Source: Streptomyces sp. NBC_00414
GTDB lineage: Bacteria > Actinomycetota > Actinomycetes > Streptomycetales > Streptomycetaceae
Length of the DNA stretch: 64,000 nucleotides
Assembly (NCBI RefSeq): GCF_036038375.1
Contig: NZ_CP107935.1
Span: 4,030,001-4,094,000 of the forward strand
Reading direction: 5' to 3'
Shown here: positions 10,935-19,505 of the stretch, piece after piece
Layout of the letters: each line of letters begins with the position of its first letter
Numbering within the stretch: the stretch's first letter is position 1
Notes under the pieces: generated by a model
Seen by the model: only the letters and a program-made list of their open reading frames with translations
What the model was told of the DNA's origin: nothing
Database searches by the model: none
Translations under genes and position numbers: made by a program

Positions 10935-12164
10935 TCAGTCGATGACCGTGTAACCCGCTCGCCGCAGCGCCGAGTTCACCTCGGCGCAGTGCTTCGGCCC
11001 CTTCGTCTCCAGGTGCAGCTCGACCTCCACCTCCGTGAGCCCGAGCCGTGGATCGGTCCGTACGTGGCTCACATCGAGGACGTTAGCGTCCACCACTGAC
11101 AACACCCCGAGAAGCGTGGCCAGAGCGCCGGGCCGGTCCGTCAGCCGCAGCGTGACCGCGAGGTAGCGGCCGTTGGCGGCCATGCCGTGCCGCAGGATGC
11201 GCTGCATCAGCAGCGGATCGACGTTCCCGCCGGACAGCACCGCGACGACCGGGCCCTCGAAGGCGTCCGGCTCGCTCATGATCGCCGCGACCGGGCTCGC
11301 GCCGGCGGGCTCGACGACCAGCTTGGCCCGCTCAAGGCACAGCAGCAGCGCACTCGACAGCGCGTCCTCGGAGACCGTACGGACCTCGTCCACCAGATCG
11401 CCGATGATCCCGAACGGCACGTCCCCGGGGCGCCCGACCTTGATCCCGTCGGCCATCGTCGCCGGGTTCTCGACCGACAGCGGACGCCCGGCCGCCAACG
11501 AGGGCGGGTACGCGGCGGCGCCCGCCGCCTGCACGCCCACGATCCGCACGTCCGGCCGCAGCGCCTTCACCGCGACCGCGATGCCCGCGGCGAGACCGCC
11601 ACCGCCGATCCCCACGACGATCGTGCGCACCTCGGGGCACTGCTCCAGGATCTCCAGGCCCACCGTGCCCTGCCCGGCGATGATGTCGGGGTGGTCGAAG
11701 GGGTGGATGAACACGGCGCCCGTCTCGGCCGCGTACTCCTGCGCGGCGGCCAGCGTCTCGTCGACCACCGTGCCGTGCGTGCGCACCTCGGCGCCGTAGT
11801 GCTTGGTCGCCGCGACCTTCGGCAGCGGGGCGCCCGAGGGCATGAACACCGTGGAGCGCACACCGAGCAGCGAGGAGGCCAGGGCGACGCCCTGCGCGTG
11901 GTTGCCGGCACTGGCCGCGACCACTCCGGCGGCCCGTTCCTCGGGAAGGAGCCCGGCGATCCGCACGTACGCGCCGCGCAGTTTGAACGAACCGGTGCGC
12001 TGGAGGTTCTCGCACTTGAAGTGGACCGGCGCTCCCACCAGCCCGGACAGGTGCCTGCTGCCCTCCATGGCGGTCATCCGTGCCACGCCCGAGAGCATCT
12101 TCTGGGCTCCGCGCACATCGTCGAGGGTCACCAGCGGCAAGGAGTCAGCCGTGCGATAGCTCAT
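10935..12164 (-). CDS. ilvA: threonine ammonia-lyase (biosynthetic, with ACT domain)
   Basis: A 409-residue PLP enzyme that converts L-threonine to 2-oxobutanoate and ammonia, the first step to isoleucine. The PLP lysine is Lys61 in RTGSFKLRGA. The phosphate-binding glycine loop is GIGGGGLAAG, and SAGNHAQGVA is the substrate loop. The C-terminal ~80 residues (YLAVTLRLTDRPGALATLLGVL...) form a single ACT regulatory domain. This is the shorter type, intermediate between catabolic TdcB and two-ACT IlvA, so an isoleucine-insensitive catabolic role is possible. It is divergent from the MarR gene across a shared palindrome. Confidence 0.92.
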   Translation of the reverse strand: MSYRTADSLPLVTLDDVRGAQKMLSGVARMTAMEGSRHLSGLVGAPVHFKCENLQRTGSFKLRGAYVRIAGLLPEERAAGVVAASAGNHAQGVALASSLLGVRSTVFMPSGAPLPKVAATKHYGAEVRTHGTVVDETLAAAQEYAAETGAVFIHPFDHPDIIAGQGTVGLEILEQCPEVRTIVVGIGGGGLAAGIAVAVKALRPDVRIVGVQAAGAAAYPPSLAAGRPLSVENPATMADGIKVGRPGDVPFGIIGDLVDEVRTVSEDALSSALLLCLERAKLVVEPAGASPVAAIMSEPDAFEGPVVAVLSGGNVDPLLMQRILRHGMAANGRYLAVTLRLTDRPGALATLLGVLSVVDANVLDVSHVRTDPRLGLTEVEVELHLETKGPKHCAEVNSALRRAGYTVID

Positions 12165-12197
12165 GACCGTCAGTCTCGCAGTTCATACCGCGCCACA

Positions 12198-12218
12198 TCG
12201 GACGTGACCAACGTCCGA
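12198..12218. promoter_or_regulatory. perfect palindrome between ilvA and the MarR gene
   Basis: Arms TCGGACGT (12198-12205) and ACGTCCGA (12211-12218) are perfect inverted repeats with a 5-nt spacer, in the 145-bp divergent promoter region. The size and location fit an autoregulatory MarR operator that may also touch ilvA. Confidence 0.55.
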
Positions 12219-12309
12219 GACCGGGTTTCCTCAGCGCCGGTACGGCCCGCCCCCCGTCCGCGTACTCTGTCCCCCAACCCAGCCCCACGCATGAATAGAG
12301 CCCCCGGCC

Positions 12310-12828
12310 ATGCCCACAACACCTGAAATGTCGATGGACATGACGACCGTCGGTGACACCGGTCTTCTCGAAACGCTGCAGCACGAGGTCGCGGTGTTCG
12401 CCCGCCGTGCCGAACAGACCCGGCTCGGCGGAGTCGGGCAGGTGCGCAACTCGATGGACCGCGCCGCGTACCTGCTGCTCAACCGCCTCGACAAGGAAGG
12501 TCCGATGGGCGTCAAGGCGCTCGCCGCGAGCATGGGCATCGACTCGTCGACGGTCACCCGGCAGGTGGCCCCGCTGGTCGACACCGGCCTCGTCAAGCGC
12601 ACCTCCCACCCGGAGGACGGGCGTGCAGTGGTGCTCCAGCTGTCGCCGCGCGGACTCTCCCGTCTGGAGGAAGTACGTTCCTCCAGGCGCCAGTTGATGG
12701 CGGAACTGACCCAGGAGTGGTCGCCCGAGGAGCGCGAGGCCTTCTGCACGCTGCTCACCCGCTTCAATGTCGCGCTCTCCACCCGCATGGCCGCGTCGCC
12801 GTCCGTAGAGGCACCGGCGACCTCCTGA
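12310..12828 (+). CDS. MarR family transcriptional regulator
   Basis: A 172-residue winged-helix regulator. The DNA-binding core is GPMGVKALAASMGIDSSTVT (about 60-79), followed by the wing KRTSHPEDGRAVVLQLSPRG. Flanking helices would form the dimer. The effector is unknown. It is divergent from ilvA across a palindrome that is a natural binding site. The short, non-conserved leader before residue 15 makes the exact start somewhat uncertain. Confidence 0.88.
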   Translation: MPTTPEMSMDMTTVGDTGLLETLQHEVAVFARRAEQTRLGGVGQVRNSMDRAAYLLLNRLDKEGPMGVKALAASMGIDSSTVTRQVAPLVDTGLVKRTSHPEDGRAVVLQLSPRGLSRLEEVRSSRRQLMAELTQEWSPEEREAFCTLLTRFNVALSTRMAASPSVEAPATS

Positions 12829-13004
12829 CCGCCCGCACCACGCCCCGCCGCCCACGGGCCGCGCCGACGGAACCGGCCGCACCGTCTCGTACCGCCCTCT
12901 TGACCAGGGGCCCGCGCCTGGCCTCATATGAGATCGGGTCCGACGTACGCGGCTGTCCTAGGCGTACGTCTCCAGGGTCCGGTTTCCCACCGTCGGGAGG
13001 CGCG

Positions 13005-13514
13005 GTGCGAGAACGGCAGGCGTTCCGGAACGCCCGCCGTGCCCGGGAGTTCGAGGCGTTCGTCGCGGGCGCGGCAGGGCGGTTGATGCATGCCGCCACG
13101 CTGCTCACCGCGGAGCCCCCGGACGACAACCCGCGCGCGCGGCGCCTGCTCACCGCGGCCCTGGCCCACACGTACGCCATCTGGGACCGCCTGCACGGCG
13201 AGGACCCGTACGACCGGACCCGGCAGTATCTGGCTGTGCGCTTCGCGCGCGGGGCCTGGCATCAGTACGGCGGCCTCGGCCGGGCGCACCTCCGTGGCCG
13301 CCCGCCCCCCGACAGCGCCCTGCGGCACCTCACCCCTCAGGAACGGCTGATCGTCGTGCTGCGCATGTACGAGGGCGTCGCCGAGGAACAGGCCGCCGCG
13401 CTGCTGGGGCTGCCCACCGAACGCGTACGGACGATCTGTGCCCGTGCCATGGCCACGTTGCTGCATCCGCCCCGGGAGGCCGCCCCGCCGATCGCGAAAG
13501 TGGTGCCTTCATGA
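13005..13514 (+). CDS. sigma-70 region 4-like protein
   Basis: A 169-residue protein. The N-terminal ~100 residues are helical and Arg/Ala-rich with ARRLLTAALAHTYAIWDRL. The C-terminal part, LTPQERLIVVLRMYEGVAEEQAAALLGLPTERVRTICARAMATL, reads as a region 4.2 helix-turn-helix of an ECF-like sigma factor, but region 2 is poorly recognisable. It may be a degenerate ECF sigma or a sigma-like regulator. The GTG at 13005 follows a GGGAGG ribosome site. Its stop overlaps the next start (ATGA), so it is coupled to a membrane protein, as in sigma/anti-sigma pairs. Confidence 0.7.
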   Translation: MRERQAFRNARRAREFEAFVAGAAGRLMHAATLLTAEPPDDNPRARRLLTAALAHTYAIWDRLHGEDPYDRTRQYLAVRFARGAWHQYGGLGRAHLRGRPPPDSALRHLTPQERLIVVLRMYEGVAEEQAAALLGLPTERVRTICARAMATLLHPPREAAPPIAKVVPS

Positions 13515-13762
13515 GCCCGATCAGCCGCAGGGAGGCCGATGTCCGGCGCATCCTGGAGGAACCGCAGCCGCCCGTACCACGGGATCTCCACACGGAGGCC
13601 GTCCGCAGGGGCGGGCGGATACTGCGCCGCCGGACGATCGCCCGGCGGCTGACGTGGCTGGTGCTGCTCGCGGCGACCGTGGCCCTCGTGGTGTGGCTGT
13701 CGGTCGCCCAGCCGTGGGTGGAGCCGCCGTCGGAGACGACTCCACCGCTGACCGGCTGGTGA
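13511..13762 (+). CDS. small membrane protein coupled to the sigma-like gene
   Basis: An 83-residue protein. The basic, soluble N-terminal ~45 residues (RREADVRRILEEPQPPVPRDLHTEAVRRGGR) precede one transmembrane helix (WLVLLAATVALVVWLSVA) and a short proline-rich outer tail. The layout suits a minimal membrane anchor or anti-sigma-like partner of the preceding gene, but it has no recognisable zinc anti-sigma motif. It overlaps the upstream stop by 4 bp and converges on the methionine-pathway gene 10 bp away. Confidence 0.75.
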   Translation: MSPISRREADVRRILEEPQPPVPRDLHTEAVRRGGRILRRRTIARRLTWLVLLAATVALVVWLSVAQPWVEPPSETTPPLTGW

Positions 13763-13772
13763 GGCCAAGGGG

Positions 13773-14927
13773 TTATCCCAGGGCCTGCTTGAGGTCCTCA
13801 AGGAGGTCGTCGATGTTCTCGATGCCCACGGAGAGGCGTACGAGGTCGGCGGGGACCTCCAGGAGGGACCCGGCCACGGACGCGTGCGTCATCCGCCCGG
13901 GGTGCTCGATCAGGGACTCGACGCCGCCCAGGGACTCCCCCAGGGTGAACACCTTGGCGCGGTTGCAGACCTCGACGGCCGCCTCCTCGCCGCCCTCGAC
14001 CTGGAAGGAGACCATGCCGCCGAACGACTTCATCTGCTTGGCGGCGGTCTCGTGACCGGGGTGCTCCGGAAGGCCCGGGTACAGGACACGCGTCACGCGC
14101 GCGTGCCGGGTGAGCATCTCGGCGACCTTGGTGGCGTTCTCGCTGTGCCGGTCCATCCGGACGGCGAGCGTCTTGATGCCGCGCAGCACCAGCCAGGCGT
14201 CCATGGGGCCGGCCACGGCGCCCATCGCGTTCTGGTGGTAGGCGAGCTCCTCGCCCAGTTCCTGGTCGGCGACCACGAGGGCGCCGCCGACGACGTCGGA
14301 GTGGCCGCCCATGTACTTGGTCAGCGAGTGCACGACGACGTCCGCGCCGAGCGCGAGCGGCTGCTGGAGGTAAGGGCTGGCGAAGGTGTTGTCGACGACC
14401 AGCTTGGCGCCGGCCTCGCGCGCGACGTGCGAGAGCGCGGCGATGTCGGTGATGCCGAGGAGCGGGTTGGAGGGGGTCTCCACCCAGACGACCTTGGTCT
14501 TGGGGGTGATGGCGGCCCGTACGGCCGCGGGGTCGCTGGTGTCGGCGACCGACCACTCCACCCCCCACCGCGAGACGACCTTCGCGAAGAGACGGAACGT
14601 ACCGCCGTACGCGTCATTGGGGATGACCACGTGGTCGCCGGGACTGAGCAGCGTACGCAACAGGCAGTCCTCGGCCGCCAGCCCGGACGCGAACGCGAGC
14701 CCTCGGCGGCCGCCCTCCAGGGCCGCGAGGTTCTCCTCCAGGGCGGTCCTGGTCGGGTTGGCGCTGCGGCTGTACTCGTAGCCGCCGCGCAGACCTCCGA
14801 CGCCGTCCTGCTTGTAGGTCGAGACCTGGTAGATCGGCGGGACGACCGCGCCGGTGAGGGGATCGGCGGTGTTGCCCGCGTGGATCGCCACGGTTTCGAA
14901 GTGCTGACTGATGTGCCTGTCGCTCAT
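13773..14927 (-). CDS. metB: cystathionine gamma-synthase / Cys-Met metabolism PLP enzyme
   Basis: A 384-residue PLP enzyme of the trans-sulfuration family. It would join O-acylhomoserine and cysteine into cystathionine, although gamma-lyase activity in this subgroup cannot be excluded. The PLP lysine is Lys204 in HSLTKYMGGHSD. Also visible are YEYSRSANPTR, SGLAAEDCLLRTLLSPGDH, VETPSNPLLGITDI and the C-terminal LGESLGGVESLIEHPGRMTH. The ATG at 14927 starts the conserved region; a longer in-frame extension to 14993 is unlike the family. Confidence 0.88.
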   Translation of the reverse strand: MSDRHISQHFETVAIHAGNTADPLTGAVVPPIYQVSTYKQDGVGGLRGGYEYSRSANPTRTALEENLAALEGGRRGLAFASGLAAEDCLLRTLLSPGDHVVIPNDAYGGTFRLFAKVVSRWGVEWSVADTSDPAAVRAAITPKTKVVWVETPSNPLLGITDIAALSHVAREAGAKLVVDNTFASPYLQQPLALGADVVVHSLTKYMGGHSDVVGGALVVADQELGEELAYHQNAMGAVAGPMDAWLVLRGIKTLAVRMDRHSENATKVAEMLTRHARVTRVLYPGLPEHPGHETAAKQMKSFGGMVSFQVEGGEEAAVEVCNRAKVFTLGESLGGVESLIEHPGRMTHASVAGSLLEVPADLVRLSVGIENIDDLLEDLKQALG

Positions 14928-15047
14928 GGGCTCCGAGGGTAGTGCGCCCGCGGGAATTGTGCCGACGGACGTCCGTCCCCCGAGGTTTTCCACAGGAGTC
15001 GCCGCCCTGGTTGGCCAATTGTCGGACGCGTCTGGTTCGCTTGTGGC

Positions 15048-16166
15048 ATGGAAATTCTCTGGGTCCTGATGGCGCTGCTCATGATCGGGTTCGCCGTCGG
15101 GCCGATCATGATGCGCAGGCGTGCCGGTATCCAGCAGGTCGCCCCCGGCGACCCGGACGCCGCCGACCCGGCGAACTACGGCTTCCTGCGCCAGGAGGAG
15201 CTGGACATCCGCATGCCCGGCCCCGACCAGGATCTCCTTGAGGTCCTCGACCTGGTGCAGCGCAGCCAGGACTACCGCGCGGCGTCACAGCTCCTCGCGG
15301 GTACGGAGGCGGAGGGCGAGCGGCGCTGGCAGCGCGTGCAGGCCTTCGCGGGCGCCGCGTCGCTGGAGCTGCAGCAGCGCCCCGGCGGTGTGAGCGACAC
15401 CCCCGGCGGGCAGTGGCTGCGGGTGTGGCGGACCGAGCAGCCCAAGGACGCGGGCGGCGCGGCGGTGCACGCGGAGTTCCTGGTGCAGCAGGCGTGGCGT
15501 ACGTCGTCACCGGGGACGGACGAGTTCCGGATCATCATGGAGGAGGCGCGGTCGGCCTGCGGTGACGCGGCGCTGCTGGCTCCCGGCGACCCGATCCCGT
15601 ACATCATCGAGCTCTCCGTGGCGCGTGGACTCGCCTACTCGCAGCCGGAGTTCGAGAAGCTCTGGCTGAAGATCCTGGACCGGGCGCCCGCGCACATGGG
15701 GGCGCATCTGGCGGCGCTGCACTACTGGTGCGAGAAGTGGCACGGCTCGCGGGAGACGGCGTACTCGTTCGCGGAGGCCGCCGCCGCGCGCGCTCCCAGG
15801 GGTTCCCTGCTCGCCGCGATGCCGCTGTTCGCGGTCTTCGAGCACCTGCCCGAGGTGAATCTCGTCAGCGGCTTCTACCAGAGCGAGGTCGTGACCAAGG
15901 CGGTCCACGGTGCGCTCTTCGCGGTCCACTCGGCCCGCGCGGACGACCCGATGCTGGCGCACGTCCGCCATCTGCTGATCTTCTTCCTGGTCCGCGGCGA
16001 GCGCTGGACCGAGTCGATGAACCAGCTGGTGCACGTCGACGGCCACGTGGGCGCCCTGCCCTGGACCCTGACGCCCGACCCGGCGGCGGACTACGCGGTG
16101 TACCGGGCCCTGTCTGTGGCGGGGTACGAGGCGAACGGCGGGAGCCCGGCGACGCTGCCGCACTGA
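15048..16166 (+). CDS. membrane-anchored helical repeat protein, unknown function
   Basis: A 372-residue protein. One N-terminal helix (EILWVLMALLMIGFAVGPIM) anchors a large, mostly alpha-helical domain with alternating Ala/Leu helices. The motifs include DYRAASQLLAGTEAEGERRW, PIPYIIELSVARGLAYSQPE and HLAALHYWCEKWHGS, and it looks TPR-like. I recognise it as a conserved Streptomyces hypothetical, not as a named family. It sits alone between the divergent metB gene and msrA. Confidence 0.75.
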   Translation: MEILWVLMALLMIGFAVGPIMMRRRAGIQQVAPGDPDAADPANYGFLRQEELDIRMPGPDQDLLEVLDLVQRSQDYRAASQLLAGTEAEGERRWQRVQAFAGAASLELQQRPGGVSDTPGGQWLRVWRTEQPKDAGGAAVHAEFLVQQAWRTSSPGTDEFRIIMEEARSACGDAALLAPGDPIPYIIELSVARGLAYSQPEFEKLWLKILDRAPAHMGAHLAALHYWCEKWHGSRETAYSFAEAAAARAPRGSLLAAMPLFAVFEHLPEVNLVSGFYQSEVVTKAVHGALFAVHSARADDPMLAHVRHLLIFFLVRGERWTESMNQLVHVDGHVGALPWTLTPDPAADYAVYRALSVAGYEANGGSPATLPH

Positions 16167-16324
16167 GCGGGGGCCCGACGGTCCGGGCGGGCGCCTGACG
16201 GTCCCGGCGGCGGCCGATGGCCGGTGCCGGTGCCGGGCCGCCTCGGAATGCCGGATGGACCTACGACGTTCCTCCGCCGGATGCCATCGCGGACATCGCC
16301 GCCGCTGCCGCTGCCGCTGCCGCG

Positions 16325-16377
<53 letters not shown>

Positions 16378-16397
16378 CCCATCGTCGAGGAGGGCCC

Positions 16398-17120
16398 GTG
16401 TTCCCGCACAGCCGTAGCCCGAAGCTGCCCACCGCCGAGCAGGCGCTGCAGGGCCGCTCCGAGCGGATGTACTCCGTGCCCGAGCGGCACACCGTGCTCG
16501 GCGGCCCGCTGCTCGGCCCGTACCCCGAGGGCCTGGAGATCGCCGACTTCGGTATGGGCTGCTTCTGGGGCGCGGAGCGCACGTTCTGGCGGCTCCCGGC
16601 GGGGATCTTCACCACTCTGGTCGGCTACCAGGGCGGCTTCACCGAGCACCCGGCGTACGAGGAGGTCTGCTCGGGCCTGACGGGCCACACCGAGGTGGTC
16701 CGTGTGGTGTACGACCCGGCCGTGATCCCGTACGAGAGCCTGCTGAAGGTCTTCTGGGAGTCCCACGATCCCACCCAGGGCTTCCGCCAGGGCAACGACG
16801 TGGGCACGCAGTACCGCTCCACGGTCTACACCCACACCCCGGCCCAGGCCGTCACGGCGGAAGCCTCCCGCACGGCGTACCAGAAGGTCCTCACGTACTC
16901 GGGCCACCGCACGATCACCACGGAGATCCTGCCCGCGGAGGGCCGCCCCTTCTATCCGGCGGAGGGCCACCACCAGCAGTACCTGTCGGGCAGCAAGAAC
17001 CCGGACGGGTACTGCGGACTGGGCGGGACGGGGGTCGAACTGGGCGACCCGTTCGAGACGAACTGGGGAACGTCCTGCCCGACGGGTATCGCCCCGGCGC
17101 CCGGGACCGCGGAGCGGTAG
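16398..17120 (+). CDS. msrA: peptide methionine (S)-S-oxide reductase MsrA (first copy)
   Basis: A 240-residue thioredoxin-dependent enzyme that repairs methionine-S-sulfoxide. The catalytic cysteine is Cys55 in FGMGCFWGAE. Also visible are GYQGGFTEHPAYEEVCSGLTGHTEVVRV, FWESHDPTQGFRQGNDVGTQYRS and EGHHQQYL. Resolving cysteines lie near the C-terminus (DGYCGLGG and GTSCPTG), the E. coli-like three-cysteine arrangement. The GTG start follows GAGGAGGG. The open frame continues upstream through the hexamer array, but nothing there looks like MsrA. A second msrA lies 4.5 kb away. Confidence 0.93.
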   Translation: MFPHSRSPKLPTAEQALQGRSERMYSVPERHTVLGGPLLGPYPEGLEIADFGMGCFWGAERTFWRLPAGIFTTLVGYQGGFTEHPAYEEVCSGLTGHTEVVRVVYDPAVIPYESLLKVFWESHDPTQGFRQGNDVGTQYRSTVYTHTPAQAVTAEASRTAYQKVLTYSGHRTITTEILPAEGRPFYPAEGHHQQYLSGSKNPDGYCGLGGTGVELGDPFETNWGTSCPTGIAPAPGTAER

Positions 17121-17175
17121 CCGACGGCCCTGATCCGGTCGGCTGCCTTGTGCGTGACGGTTGCGTGGCGGTCGC

Positions 17176-17583
17176 CTACTCCAAGCGGCCGTCGGTGCCG
17201 ACGAGGGACTCGCACGCGTCGCAGAGCGTCAGCTCTATCAGCCGGGTCTCGCGCAGTCTCCCGGCGGCGCCGCAGCACTCGCAGACGTGCGCGCTGGCGG
17301 CCGTGAACTCAGTTACCAGTTCGTCGAGCCTGTACGTCTCCTCGGACGTCCAGTTCCAGCCGCGCTTCCGTGCCCGCGGAAACGCCTGGAAGGCCAGAAC
17401 AGCCCACTTCTGCTTGACGGCCACAAGCTCGTACTCAGGAAACTCCGCGACGACCGCCTCATGGCACCGCAGCACCAGCGACCACCACCCCGGCCCCACG
17501 TCGAATGAGAAACAGGGGTCCTTCAAGTGCTTCCTGAGCGGCTCCAGCACATCAGCAGACACCTCCATGGGACGACCGCTCAT
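17176..17583 (-). CDS. small zinc-ribbon-like protein, last of a three-gene set
   Basis: A 135-residue protein whose C-terminal third carries CECCG (Cys101, 103 and 104) and CDAC (Cys121, Cys124), an arrangement suited to one zinc ion. The middle (GPGWWSLVLRCHEAVVAEFPEYELVAVKQKW) is a mixed alpha/beta region with no family I know. Its ATG has an AGGGAG ribosome site. It lies 137 bp downstream of a small gene on the same strand and faces msrA. Function unknown. Confidence 0.65.
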   Translation of the reverse strand: MSGRPMEVSADVLEPLRKHLKDPCFSFDVGPGWWSLVLRCHEAVVAEFPEYELVAVKQKWAVLAFQAFPRARKRGWNWTSEETYRLDELVTEFTAASAHVCECCGAAGRLRETRLIELTLCDACESLVGTDGRLE

Positions 17584-17720
17584 CTCCCTGATCCCTTCAT
17601 GCCGATCGCGTATACCCGTCCGGGACACACCGCAGTGAGGGCCCGTCGCCTGCTGACGCATCGCAGTCTCCGAGGCGATTCGCAAGCTGCCGAGAACGCC
17701 CCTGTGGCTCACCGGTCGAG

Positions 17721-17918
17721 TCAGGCACCACGGTCGGCAGCGATCGTGCGCACAGCCCGTGAGCACGCCGCCCACCGTGCCCCGTTTCTGGTCCGCACCA
17801 CCTTGACCGGCGGCTCCGGACACGGATGGCCGTGCCATGTGCACCGCGCCTCCCGAAAGGACACGCTCCGGGGGTCCAGCCCTTCGGGAAAGTCCGGCCA
17901 TTCGTCAACCGACGTCAT
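17721..17918 (-). CDS. small hypothetical protein following the nuclease-like gene
   Basis: A 65-residue protein with CTWHGHPCPEPPVKVVRTRNG, a Cys/His-rich segment that could bind a metal, and a basic C-terminus. Its ATG lies 9 bp after the stop of the PD-(D/E)XK gene on the same strand, which is the main argument that it is real. A shadow reading cannot be excluded. Confidence 0.5.
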   Translation of the reverse strand: MTSVDEWPDFPEGLDPRSVSFREARCTWHGHPCPEPPVKVVRTRNGARWAACSRAVRTIAADRGA

Positions 17919-17927
17919 GCCGTGAGG

Positions 17928-18662
17928 CTAGTCGTGACCGGCGCGCCCGACGGCGGTTTCGCGCGGGCACCGCTGGACGTGCACGGGCAACTCGTCAGCA
18001 CCGTCCGGGAACGGGCTGACGGAGACGGCGACCAAGCGGAACTCGCCCCCCGCTCCGCCCAGTTCGGAGTACGGCTCCCAATCGAGCGTGTACTCGCCCC
18101 GCAACACGCACGTGTTCCGCTCGTAGGTGCCCTCGGCCCACAACAGTGTGCCCGCGAGTTCACGCCCCTGATGGATCCTGAAGTCCCGATCCCGAGTCGG
18201 CCCTCGGCCGGGGCCAGGTGGCTTCCACAGGGACGCGTCGTTGGTCAGCATGATGGCCAGACCGTTCTGGTCCGTCCGGCGGCAGAAGTGCTCCAGCCTC
18301 GCTATGTCCCGAACGAAGTTCAGACGAGCGAGGTCTGTGGCGGCATGCCCCTTCAAGACGTAGTCCTCGGCCGGAGTGCCCGCCGTGCCCGTCCATCCGC
18401 GGGTGAAGTACTTGAACTCGATCGCGGTACGGGCCGACGGGCCGATGCACAGGAGATCCAGGTATGCGCTTCTGTCCGACAGCCTCTGCGGCACCTCAAG
18501 CCGGGAGTGCACGTCTGGGGTCAGCTCCCACAGGGCCCGGGCGAAACTGTGCTGAAGGTCGGCCTCGGAGTGGAAGACCGGTCTGTGTCGCCTCAGTTGT
18601 TCGATGACGTCGCCGAGTGAGGTCCGTCCCGCGACAGTTGGGCCGTCGGCCATCGGTGCCAT
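17928..18662 (-). CDS. predicted PD-(D/E)XK nuclease-fold protein
   Basis: A 244-residue protein. Residues 20-90 carry a typical restriction-nuclease core: a helix with Glu33 (HSEADLQHSFARAL), then Asp69 in SAYLDLLCIG, and the E-x-K pair Glu82/Lys84 in TAIEFKYF. This is followed by DYVLKGHAATDLARLNFVRDI and LAIMLTNDASLW, a Rossmann-like strand pattern seen in nuclease-fold proteins. The C-terminal ~90 residues are beta-rich. No target is evident. Two ATG codons 9 bp apart can start it (18662, 18653). It leads a likely operon with the two small genes below and diverges from the DUF4291 gene. Confidence 0.65.
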   Translation of the reverse strand: MAPMADGPTVAGRTSLGDVIEQLRRHRPVFHSEADLQHSFARALWELTPDVHSRLEVPQRLSDRSAYLDLLCIGPSARTAIEFKYFTRGWTGTAGTPAEDYVLKGHAATDLARLNFVRDIARLEHFCRRTDQNGLAIMLTNDASLWKPPGPGRGPTRDRDFRIHQGRELAGTLLWAEGTYERNTCVLRGEYTLDWEPYSELGGAGGEFRLVAVSVSPFPDGADELPVHVQRCPRETAVGRAGHD

Positions 18663-18833
18663 GTTCACCGTGCCATTGAAGTGGTTCCTCAACGGAAGTC
18701 TCAAGGCACGTCGCCGCAAGGTCCGTTCGGGTACCACAGGCCATGTCGCATAGCGCCCGTTGCGAAGCAGCTCAGTGAACGGCGGTCGAAAACCAGTAGC
18801 AGTCCGGTCGCGGCCGGCCCCACTCTGTACGGC

Positions 18834-19463
18834 ATGGAAGAACCGCACCGCCGGATCCGTGCGGTCCACTCGGAATCCACGATCACCGTCTACCAGGCGT
18901 ACACCCCCGGTATCGGCCTGCCCGCCGCCCGCGAGGGCCGCTTTCCCGCCGCCTGGAAGCGTGACCGCATGACGTGGATCAAGCCGTCCTTCATGTGGAT
19001 GATGTACCGCTGCGGCTGGGGCACGAAAGCGGGGCAGGAGACCGTCCTCGCCGTCGAGATCACCCGTGACGGGTTCGAGTGGGCACTGCGCCACTCCTGT
19101 CTGTCGAGCTACGTGCGCGGGGTGCACCCCGATCGCGCCACCTGGCAGCGTCAGCTCAAGCGGGCGCCTGCGCGTATCCAGTGGGACCCCGAACGGGATC
19201 TGCACCTGAACCCCTTGCCGTACCGCTCCCTTCAGCTCGGTCTCTCCGGTGAGGCCGTGCGCCGCTACGCCGACGAGTGGACGGTCGCCATCCATGACGT
19301 GACCCCACTCGCCCGTGAGATCCACGCACTCGTCAGCGGCGGAGACCTCGACTCGGCGGCCCGGCTGCTGCCTCAGGAGCGTCCCTACCCCGCGGCGGCC
19401 GACCTGCGCACGGAAGGCGCATCCGGCGGGCCGCCGGCTGTCAAGCCTTTCAGGCTCGTCTGA
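18834..19463 (+). CDS. DUF4291 domain protein
   Basis: A 209-residue protein matching DUF4291 along its length. Motifs include RIRAVHSESTITVYQAYTP, RMTWIKPSFMWMMYRCGWG, QETVLAVEITRDGFEWAL and RIQWDPERDLHLNPLPYRS. The start is the ATG next to the conserved region, giving the usual family length. The function is unknown. Its promoter region is shared with the divergent nuclease-fold gene. Confidence 0.85.
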   Translation: MEEPHRRIRAVHSESTITVYQAYTPGIGLPAAREGRFPAAWKRDRMTWIKPSFMWMMYRCGWGTKAGQETVLAVEITRDGFEWALRHSCLSSYVRGVHPDRATWQRQLKRAPARIQWDPERDLHLNPLPYRSLQLGLSGEAVRRYADEWTVAIHDVTPLAREIHALVSGGDLDSAARLLPQERPYPAAADLRTEGASGGPPAVKPFRLV

Positions 19464-19505
19464 AAAGGGCAGCGGGCTCGTCCTCGGCGTATCACGATTC
19501 CCTGC

